DNA of 64,000 bases, taken from positions 2,170,001 through 2,234,000 of the forward strand of contig JARUPZ010000011.1 of the NCBI GenBank assembly GCA_031213475.1. The letters are read 5' to 3'. Both the position numbers and the translations under genes were made by a program. The DNA is from Nereocystis luetkeana (taxonomy: Eukaryota > Sar > Phaeophyceae > Laminariales > Laminariaceae). Below, in pieces: positions 22,301 to 28,800 of this stretch (position 1 is its first letter; each line of letters opens with the position of its first letter). The notes under the pieces were generated by a model, which ran no database searches, was not told the origin of the DNA, and worked only from the letters and a program-made list of their open reading frames with translations.

Positions 22301-24569
22301 TGCTTAGGGCCGTTCCTAACGGACCGAAAAAAACTCACGATTCGTGACTTTTGGCATTCCAAAATATCACGATACATGACATTTCAGTTCTAACGAAAAA
22401 GGCCGAAAAACGTCGCGTTTCGTGATATTTTCAAATTGTAAAAATTCCGATATTTCGAACCAAACGGTTTTTGCGAGTGGAGCTAACTCTCGCGAGAGGG
22501 GCACGGCCAGGCCGAGCCGGGCCGACCGCGCCTGGCCCGGCCCGTGGTATATTCGAATCACGGGCGGAAGCCTGACCCAGCCTGCGAGATTCCTATTTCA
22601 CCGACCGTCGGCCAAGCCCGGTTCGCGACATTTTGTCTCGCAGGGAGTCTCTGTTCGGCCTGGCCTGTGACATCCTCAGGTCATTTTCGCGTTTCTCTTC
22701 AAGCTGTGGCTCCTCCTCCTCGAAATTTGGAGGCCACAACCTCCTCGTTAGCCCGCGCTCAGCGGTGTCTTTGGGTAGTCGCCTGTTGTCCACAAGCGGC
22801 GTACGAAGCAGAGTCTGCCATGCCCCTATACCGACCTTCGGATACCGTTGGTGCACGTGGGTTGCGTAGTGCCTTGATCAGGCGTGATTGGAGACACGAC
22901 AAATGTCACGAATCGTGATTTTGTTTTTTTTTTGGGAAAAGCTAAAAAAAATGACGTCATGAATCGTGATTTTTTTGTCGTGATTCACGACAAAAAAAAC
23001 ACGATTCACGACAAAAATATCACGAATCGTGATTTTTTTGTTCGTTAGGAACGGCCCTTAGACGTGTTTTGTACAGTAGGGCGCATCGAAATCCATTTTT
23101 TCTGTTAGTAGTGCAGAAGTCACGCAGATTTACGTGAATTCGCCATGTGGTAAAACTACGACCAGGTGCATGCTCGTTGCGACGTGGACTCCGAGCCTCT
23201 CGGGAACAAGGCCCACCTCGAGTATTTTCTCTTTCGTCTCCCTTGCGGCCACTTCATCCGCAAGCGAAGTGATTATTGCTCGTTTCTTCATCTCAGCAAG
23301 CTCTTCCTCGGTGATGACAGTTGCCTTTGGGGGCACCTACTTGCGGCAGGACGGGTGGTTCAACGAGAGCCCAAGCAAAACACGGTCAGCACTGACGTGT
23401 TGTCTTGTAGCATAAAACAAATATTGGTGACGCTCCTTCGATCAATCGTCAAATAAGCTCTCAATGGCCGCAGCAGGACGGCTTGTCATTTGGCGTTTAC
23501 CGGCGCTTTCTGCATTTCAATTTTCGGGCAATTCCGTTGTGCTCGTCTTCAATCCTTCTTACAACAATGCTCTCTTCTGCTGTATATAGTGCCGAAATTT
23601 TCTATATTTTTCGCTAGAGTTCAAACTTTTTGTGTTACTAGCGCACCTTCGGCATGTTCTTTGGACTCGTCTACTCGGCCAACTAACGAGAAATCGGCCA
23701 TGCTTTCATCGGGCCGACATCGCATCGATTTGAGTTGTAACCGCCCTACGCTTACTGCTATTAATAACAACACGTACAAACTGAGTTCTATACTGTACGA
23801 GGTACGTGACGAGCGGTGTGCAGTAGCCTTTTTTATCTACACAATTAGACTAACATACGGGACACAGTGGTCGTACTCGTATAGAAAACGGGCAACAGAC
23901 GCCGTTGCAGTTACCACACCGCAGTGCATATGCACATATTTCCTACCAGGTATTAATATTATCAATATTTCTGCATTGGCGTGTCGTGAAAGCTGAAAGT
24001 GTTCGCCACTTGGATTGGTGGTTCAAGCCGCAACTCTTGACTGGCCTCTACTGCTGTCTATATCTGCGCTCGATAGCAATGCTACCAGCCTTACGCCATG
24101 CCCTGCTAGCGGTTTTGCGTGCAACTCTCGAGAAAGTGGGGCGATGCCGTACTCGACTCATACAACCCGCGCATGGTTACCGGGTATACCGAGACTCTCG
24201 ACACAACATGTTACAGGACAGTACCTGGTAGTACTTTAGTATCCCTTTGATGTATGTGCATGATTGCGGTGGTCGGATCGAACTCTTGCACGGGCTGCAC
24301 GGAGCTTAACCCCCCCCACCCCAGACGCCGAATCCCCTGCGCTGGGCTACAGATAGGTCTGATAATACCCAGACACCGATCAACCTTCGTGAACTCACGT
24401 GTCCAATGAGAACCTTCTTCCCCTGCCCTCTCTTCGGCTTGCTCGACCCGAACAGCGACTCATCCACATTGCTGTCGCGAGAGACAACCCTGTACTTCTT
24501 CGACCCGCTGGAACGAGACGAGCCCGTTCGGGATGTTTCGCTCCTCGCGTCTGCTGTGGCCATCGCCAT
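4295..24569 (-). CDS. CFAP45: CFAP45 (CCDC19) orthologue, axonemal microtubule inner protein, 16 exons
   Basis: Joining sixteen phase-compatible exons gives a 510-residue protein starting at ATG 24569 and ending at TAG 4295. The animal family member is about 550 residues. Diagnostic blocks fall in the right order: a KYRVV...VDESLFG motif near the N-terminus (about 25-41), an AFTIRDKQ motif (about 164-171), DERMDMIME (about 186-194), a VISEQIEARQ stretch (about 222-231), FEEGRRLK (about 458-465) and a KLEAMRD...GINPKYL C-terminus (about 474-496). Almost everything between is charged helical coiled coil rich in Arg, Glu, Lys and Ala. In known cilia this family lies inside the A-tubule of doublet microtubules; the role here is inferred from homology. 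All exon joins preserve frame, and 14 of 15 introns are phase 0. Three introns use GC donors. Relative to animal proteins the link between VDESLFG and the EEEL block is short, so a small exon could be missing in intron 1. Confidence 0.92.
5357..5440 (-). CDS. CFAP45: CFAP45-like exon 15 (residues 467-494)
   Basis: Acceptor ACGCAG and donor GTCGGT bound a segment encoding EYTTERVKLEAMRDKMVVDM and ending KKGINPK. It matches the family C-terminal K-x-LEELR...GLPEKY region. Confidence 0.87.
6789..6860 (-). CDS. CFAP45: CFAP45-like exon 14 (residues 443-466)
   Basis: The 72-nt exon encodes VQEAEARRKAERAAKFEEGR and ends RLKQ. FEEGRRLK is identical to the animal CFAP45 motif as I recall it. The donor is GCAAGA, the third GC-AG intron of this gene. 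Confidence 0.88.
7861..8072. repeat. Tandem repeat, unit about 36 bp
   Basis: About six degenerate units of the type ACAAATGGTACTCCAACGAT followed by ATTGGGTAGAC lie in CFAP45 intron 13, directly beside the palindromic element at 8087. Confidence 0.75.
8087..8194. mobile_element. TTAA-flanked near-palindromic MITE, copy 1
   Basis: TTAA occurs at both edges. The left arm is AACCCTTTTAGGACTGCAGT; the right arm is its imperfect inverse ending GGGTTAA. It is one of nine related copies in the window. Confidence 0.75.
8394..8484 (-). CDS. CFAP45: CFAP45-like exon 13 (residues 412-442)
   Basis: Acceptor CCTCAG supplies the A that completes the split Arg codon from exon 12. The exon encodes YNAAMSERERRESEAKHAAC and ends SAILLQ. 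Donor is GTCGGC. Confidence 0.85.
8599..8800. repeat. Tandem duplication (two ~100-bp units)
   Basis: The unit at 8599-8697 (GAGCTGCTCGCGCGAGTTGC ... CACTGAAGCATT) recurs at 8699-8800. The second unit differs by a precise 7-bp insertion CCTGGTA after a TA, creating TACCTGGTA at 8751-8759. Confidence 0.8.
8958..9175. repeat. Foldback (inverted repeat), ~77-bp arms
   Basis: The left arm runs CACAGGTGGCCGGGACC to CGGAGACATTGAACAA. The right arm from about 9101 (TTGTTCAATGTCTCCACAAA to GGTCCTGGCCACCTGTG) is its imperfect reverse complement. The loop is about 65 bp. It lies in CFAP45 intron 12. Confidence 0.75.
10371..10467. mobile_element. TTAA-type near-palindromic MITE, copy 2
   Basis: It starts TTAACCCTCTTGCTGTTGCT and ends CAGTCCCGAGAGGGCTGA after a run of C. 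It is more diverged than the copies at 39206 and 44330. Confidence 0.65.
11254..11342 (-). CDS. CFAP45: CFAP45-like exon 12 (residues 383-412)
   Basis: Acceptor AATTAG precedes ADRKRQADMKKAQLVKEAQL, and the exon ends EYEAAV plus two bases (AG). Donor is GTGATG. This is the only intron in the gene that is not phase 0. Confidence 0.85.
12292..12360 (-). CDS. CFAP45: CFAP45-like exon 11 (residues 360-382)
   Basis: The 69-nt exon encodes EREMRHRERFAAQKRQKDVL and ends QLQ, matching the DREWRRKEKE segment. Acceptor GGACAG; donor GTGATA. Confidence 0.85.
12849..13064. repeat. (CATA)n microsatellite interrupted by TACCAGGTA and TACCTGGTA
   Basis: About fifty CATA/TACA units fill part of CFAP45 intron 10. 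The period is broken twice by CCAGGTA and CCTGGTA placed exactly after a TA (near 12905 and 12995), with the CATA register resuming afterwards. Confidence 0.9.
13379..13483. mobile_element. TA-flanked MITE, copy 2
   Basis: It starts GGGGGACCGTAGTAAATAGG and ends GTCCTATTTACTATGGTCTC. One terminal base differs from the consensus. Confidence 0.8.
13837..13899 (-). CDS. CFAP45: CFAP45-like exon 10 (residues 339-359)
   Basis: The 63-nt exon encodes RDMDKRAELDELRARRSAEE followed by K. It aligns with the Q-x-x-LRAKRNQE segment of animal CFAP45. Acceptor AACCAG; donor GTGGGT. Confidence 0.85.
14718..14750. repeat. (ACGC)n microsatellite
   Basis: About seven perfect CGCA units in CFAP45 intron 9. 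Confidence 0.85.
14929..15018 (-). CDS. CFAP45: CFAP45-like exon 9 (residues 309-338)
   Basis: The 90-nt exon is bounded by acceptor GCGCAG and donor GTGAAT. It encodes DEEMRLREVAEAERDQMMKA and ends LLEGQQ. Phase 0 at both ends. Confidence 0.85.
15570..15715 (+). repeat. Dispersed repeat with CAGAT...TCACATAGCAGG core
   Basis: It contains AACTCAGATA then GGTCACATAGCAGGC, with a pyrimidine-rich 5' part (TTTCATCATCCCATTC). Related copies are at 238-340 and 6110-6210 (minus), 28600-28725 (plus) and 62165-62215 (partial). It could be a short interspersed element; no transposase or RT sequence is seen. Confidence 0.55.
15845..15925 (-). repeat. tRNA-like (B-box-bearing) segment
   Basis: Read on the minus strand it has GAGCGGCTGAAGCTC, a four-base D-arm-like stem and loop, and GAGTTCGAATCC, a canonical T-loop. 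The anticodon and acceptor stems do not pair properly, so a degenerate tRNA or tRNA-derived SINE head fits better than a working tRNA. Confidence 0.4.
16200..16245. repeat. AT-rich perfect hairpin
   Basis: TATATATATACTTCGAAGTA followed by TATATATATA forms a near-perfect palindrome centred on TTCGAA, in CFAP45 intron 8. Confidence 0.7.
16479..16825. mobile_element. TA-flanked MITE, copy 3, interrupted
   Basis: The left end TATTACGGGGGACCATAGCA is separated from the rest of the element (AATAGGACCAAATAC ... GGTCCCCCGTGATA) by about 233 bp of unrelated T-rich DNA at 16501-16733. The element was split after it inserted. Confidence 0.7.
17013..17132 (-). CDS. CFAP45: CFAP45-like exon 8 (residues 269-308)
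   Basis: The 120-nt exon is bounded by acceptor GATCAG and donor GTACCG. It encodes VREARGAVMAANDAAIEVRR and a helix ending LAYQAMK. Phase 0 at both ends. Confidence 0.85.
18780..18857 (-). CDS. CFAP45: CFAP45-like exon 7 (residues 243-268)
   Basis: The 78-nt exon encodes ENRAMLNVIQRYADEDKAAA and ends KKAIE. It aligns with the EKEQMLEYMEQ segment of animal CFAP45. Acceptor TGGCAG; donor GCAAGC, again GC-AG. Confidence 0.85.
19436..19579 (-). CDS. CFAP45: CFAP45-like exon 6 (residues 195-242)
   Basis: Acceptor CGGCAG is followed by LDRLKDLTRRDAVEQAKKSK, then RVEDRKVISEQIEARQRAK, matching the R-x-x-IVEQ block of the family. The exon ends at CAG followed by GCAAGC, a GC donor. Phase 0 at both ends. 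Confidence 0.87.
20267..20335 (-). CDS. CFAP45: CFAP45-like exon 5 (residues 172-194)
   Basis: The 69-nt exon encodes LAEKERREGTEKGYDERMDM and ends IME. It aligns with the ILEK...EEKRLDQMME block of animal proteins and directly continues IRDKQ of exon 4. Acceptor TGAAG is weak but is the only nearby one that keeps phase 0. Donor is GTGCGC. Confidence 0.83.
20781..20912 (-). CDS. CFAP45: CFAP45-like exon 4 (residues 128-171)
   Basis: The 132-nt exon is bounded by acceptor CCAAG and donor GTGAGC. It ends in AAAFTIRDKQ, which aligns with the conserved C-x-x-IRD-x-Q motif of the family. Phase 0 at both ends. Confidence 0.87.
21403..21492 (-). CDS. CFAP45: CFAP45-like exon 3 (residues 98-127)
   Basis: Acceptor GATCAG and donor GTGAGT bound a 90-nt exon encoding EKQRAARARKQRMLEMEVEA and following helix. 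Phase 0 at both ends. Confidence 0.85.
22304..23060. mobile_element. 757-bp non-autonomous element with terminal inverted repeats
   Basis: The left end TTAGGGCCGTTCCTAACG is the exact inverse of the right end CGTTAGGAACGGCCCTTA. Subterminal arms carry several CACGATTCGTGA-type palindromes in inverted orientation. The interior is GC-rich with no transposase ORF. It sits in CFAP45 intron 2. TTA at both edges may be target duplication or part of the termini. Confidence 0.8.
23217..23336 (-). CDS. CFAP45: CFAP45-like exon 2 (residues 58-97)
   Basis: Acceptor GTAG precedes GTGCCCCCAAAGGC, and donor GTGGGC follows ATACTCGAG. The exon encodes VPPKATVITEEELAEMKK and following helix, matching the EEF/EEL block of animal CFAP45. 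Phase 0 at both ends. Confidence 0.85.
24399..24569 (-). CDS. CFAP45: CFAP45-like exon 1 (residues 1-57)
   Basis: The chosen start is ATG at 24569, giving MAMATADARSETSR; a second in-frame ATG follows two codons later. The exon carries the conserved KYRVVSRDSNVDESLFG block. It ends at CAC followed by donor GTGAGT, phase 0. The open frame continues upstream only through non-ATG codons and downstream into the intron. Confidence 0.88.
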
Positions 24570-25425
24570 GGCAACCCTTCCCCCCCTTTCACAGCTTACG
24601 GCGCGGTGCGGCCGGAGTGCAGCAAGTCTGTTTGCTTGCTCGAGACTCCGCGAAGTCGATGTCAGATGGAGCAACAAAAATCTCGGCAAAAAAATAGTGA
24701 CGGTTTCATTGTTTCCAGTATCTCTACCGACCGAATACCACCGACCGACTACCGACGAAAATACAATAAAATTTAGTACCGCTTTGGTCGGGCGGAAATA
24801 TAGGTTGCGTTTGGTCTATATATTTATTCAACAATGATCCTTATGATTTCGTTCAGAGCACTCTCGCGCCCGACTTATCACCCAGCCGCTAGCTTGAGAA
24901 GTTGATCAGTATAATGAATAATTACTCACCAATCGGTTGAACTCACAGCTGACGTATTTTGTATCAAATTAATCAACTTTGATCTGAAATATAAGGAGCT
25001 TTGTGATATAAATATGAAGATTAAGCACTCCTTATTTTTTCGTCTAAAATGTCAAGAGTGGTACAAAATTTAGCCGAGCTTTTTTGTGAGAGTTGCTGTT
25101 GAAAGCAGCGTGGACCCCAGCACACCAGTATCTCAACCAACTCCAACGCCTGAACTTCGTCAGCCTGAAAGCAACGCACGACACCGCAGCAAGGCTGCCT
25201 GTCTGTCTTCTGAGCCCCCCCCACCGTTGCTAGCGGCGGGGGGTGTGGTCCTCTAGCACGACTTGGGGGCATCAGGAACCCAGCTCGCCCTGCTGCTGAT
25301 AGCAGAGGCAGCACGCCAGTACGCACTACTTGGCCTTTTCCTGCTTCTTTTCGCAGGCTCTCTCTTCTGCGCTGCTGTGGTCACACTATCACAGCAGCAA
25401 CAGCAGATAGTAGCTGCAGCGAGCG
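24570..25425. promoter_or_regulatory. Head-to-head intergenic region, probable bidirectional promoter
   Basis: The region lies between the start codons of the minus-strand CFAP45-like gene and the plus-strand CH/IQ gene. It must hold both 5' UTRs and core promoters. TATATATTTATT near 24818 and CTCACAGCTGACGTATTT near 24943 are visible, the latter also found at 11622-11640. No known factor site is assigned with confidence. Confidence 0.5.
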
Positions 25426-25857
25426 ATGAAGTGGAAGAAAGAAGCCTTCGGCCTCGGCCATGGCAAAAAGAAAAACGGACCAACGAAGGACAAGAAGTCG
25501 CCGGGATCAAGCTCTAAGCGCAACAACAGCTCGCGTGATGCAGCAGTGGTGGAATCGCCCGCCCCTACTACCCCCCGTGTTCCCAAGTCCAACGGGCCCG
25601 GCCTCGGCACAGTGAGAGTTGGGATACTCCGATCGGAGAGTGCCCCGATATGTACCCCGACCCCTAGAGCGAAGCGCCAGCTTATATCGGATCTTCTAGC
25701 TGCTGACGGGGGCGAAGGGGACGAGGACGAGCACGAGCCGACTACGGCGTCTCCCGCGCTTCGCAGCATCATCTCCAACAAGTCTTCGTCGGGCAAGAGT
25801 TTCGACAGAGAAGTCGGAAATGGGGATGCTTTTTCGTCGTATAACCTCGAGGAGAAG
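25426..25857 (+). CDS. CH/IQ protein exon 1 (residues 1-144)
   Basis: ATG at 25426 begins MKWKKEAFGLGHGKKKNG. The exon is basic and Ser/Pro-rich, with an acidic patch (GDEDEHE), and ends SYNLEEK before donor GTATGT, phase 0. No domain is recognised before the final residues, which begin the CH1 helix. Confidence 0.8.
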
Positions 25858-28800
25858 GTATGTGACTTTCAGTACGGCTTTGCTTTACTCTGCTTCGCTC
25901 TGCCGCTTGCCCCATCACATAACTGATATTCCAACTCACAGAACGCAAACGTGTGCGAGTAGTAGTGCCTGGTCCACGTACGTGTTATCATACAGAGTAG
26001 TACGCACCGCTGCGATATTTTCCAGTAGAGCGGTGGTTGTTGGTGGCAACCGTTGAGAACGTGGGGTGGGGTGGGGTAGGGTGGGGTGATGTGTGTTGCC
26101 TTGTGTGCGCCATGTTGACGATGGGTATGCTCTTACGACCTGCGACGATCCGAATTGTTTTGCCTGCCGGTGCATCGCGCTTACGATACGCTAGCGGTCA
26201 TCGATACGTACGCATGCTGTCGTCATGTGTCATGTTGCCCCAACCCGTACGTACTGGTTTGCCTCTACAGCAGTACGTACTTCTCTTCGGCGCCCAACAG
26301 CGCGTACCGATCGTGCCTCGCATATGATATACCCCCAAGAAGGACGATAGGGGTATAGCAGTATGATACGAAATTTTGTTGTCTTCAAGAGGTCATGATT
26401 CCTTCTGCCCTTTTGCTGGTACGTATCTATCTGCAGTACCTATTATCTGGTTATTATTAATAATAGTATTGTAGACTGCAGCAGACTGCTGTGTGCTTGG
26501 TGCTTGGTTTGCTTTACGAGGGGTTTGCTCACGTGTGGCGATTCATGTCTGCTGGCGGATTCCGACCACTGGTTGCGATTGATTGCCTCGTGACTCGTGA
26601 CGTGTCATGCGACAACATGCAATACACCAAAAGCACACCGCACCTCACTATTACCAGGTAATTGGTGCAATAGTAGTGCTAAGATTATACCCTGTACTTC
26701 CGTACTTGTAGTTCCTATGATCCGTGCGTCATGGGTCACATTACCCATACGCTTCGTGCTCCAATAGATTATCGGATAGACTATCGGGCCATCGGCCACA
26801 TGGATACGAGGTACTGCTGCGGTATACCTACTGCTGTACTCCTGCTGACTCAGTACGAATGTTGCGGCTGTGGTCTGTGTTGAATCTGGTACTTCGGCGG
26901 CACAGGTAGGGTGAGGGCGGGTCTGGGTCGATTTTCAAGTGTTGTGTCGAGTGGATGGATTTGATTGGGATCATCTCGCTGCTCGCTGCACAGGGGGCTC
27001 ATAATTGACGCGTCGTAATATTGATGTGTTCATTGTTGATGTGTTTATTGTCTGTTGTGGACAACAGAGTACATCTACAGCAGTAATACCTACAGCACCA
27101 GTACGGGGTAGGAACTAAAGCAGAGACCGTCCACATGTCCGTACAAGTAGAAAGTTAAAGTTGTCCGTTCGGTCCTCTCGTGGCCGCAGCAGCAGCTGCA
27201 GCAATGGCGCTTGATGGGACAATGTGATCATACGATATGCATCCGGACATCCGGACCAACACGCTCACGTATCATATACCAGGTATCATCTACTTACATG
27301 TGAAGTGCCCGGTATCATGTACGAACCTGTTTTATCGAGGAGTGATGAATGAGGCAGCTGGCCAGCTGCGATGAGCTTCAAATGCTTGAATGAGCTCTGA
27401 ACACTTCTGTTAAACGTCTTGTTTATATAGACTTCCAGAGTGTACGTGTGATTCAGGGGGTAGGCGGCATTACGTAGCCGTACAGGCGGACTAACCACAG
27501 CAAGCTACCGGGTACCTGGTTGCTATCAGTACATCAAGCAGGGTTGTACCTGGGTGCCTGATGCATATTATACGACATACCAGGTACCAGTTACCGGTAT
27601 GTAAATATACCTGGTCATAGTGCTGCTGCATATATAGGGTCTTGTCTGCAGAGTCTACATACAGCCAGTCTACTGGCGGGCTGGTATGATATTGATAGCA
27701 GTATGCACTGCTGTAGAGCCTGGCAACCCGGAGTGTCATGCCGTGTGTCGTGCGTCGGTCTACGTACGGAAGCTGTACATCCATCTTGATGTACCCGCTC
27801 CCGCTGCCCCCCCACCCTCCCACCCCCACCCCCTCCTCCAACCCCGCCGCATGCCAGTATTAATATTAATAGTGCGAGTACTGGGTACCGGTACTCATGA
27901 TTACTGCTGCAAAACAAACGACATGCTCAGGGCACACTATACGCATTTCCGGGATCAAATTAATACGTGGATACGTGTGTACCCTATGGACAGCAGTATA
28001 CGCATGATGTATGATACGTAACATAATGTCGTATCAAATTATTACGCCTAATAATAGTACAGCAGTATACGTATATATCGAGGAGCGAGCCGTATTAACA
28101 TATCACGACTTGATGCTCTCCTTGCATTGGCGCTGCTTCATTTGTGTTTGCGTGAAAACCCCAGGTGGCGTTTGCGTGCCATCTCAATCGGTACTTGCTC
28201 GGAGACCCGTTCCTGAAGCACCTGCTGCCGCTCGATTCCGGAGGCGGCGACTTCTTCAATAAGTTCCACGATGGCGTTCTCATGTGCCGCCTCGTCTGCC
28301 TCGCCATACCCGGCTCCGTAGGTAAGGCCAGTATTTATAGCTGGAGCTCCCCAACTTCCAACTTTTGGTGTAAATGCAGGACGGTTCGGCCAAGTTTTTC
28401 CTACAGACCAGGCTTTGGTCTGATTGGCCGAGGCTGGCCTTTCAGCGGCCCCGCCTGTTTTTTTATAGAAGAACGTCACCGAAACACGCTGCGGAGCCGT
28501 GCGCGCGACCTGGCGTCTCTGCCGACCTCAAGATCCCCAAAGGATTCGGGTTAGGGATACATAAGGATTTACCGGGTCTGGTCTGGTCTGGTTTTTTTTT
28601 TTTTTTTTTTTTTTTTCCATCCCATTCATTATCTTCGCACATCTTCTTCTCTCTCTCCGTCCAACTCGTAACTCAGATCCGGGGTCACATAGCAGGCTCT
28701 TCTCCCCCCTTCCCGCTACGGTTGGGTTAGTCTGGACTGACGTGTAAAATTGAAATTGATCACCAACAGCCTGTGCAACTGCATCCTGCACAAAACTCGT

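Noticed and set aside
24306..24398. Read-through of CFAP45 exon 1 into the following sequence
   Set aside because: The frame stays open but loses similarity right after a good GTGAGT donor, and exon 2 continues the conserved sequence in phase.
25253..25796. Minus-strand open frames overlapping the CH/IQ first exon
   Set aside because: They are shadows of the plus-strand exon, whose end joins a fimbrin CH1 exon in phase; the minus frames have no family features.
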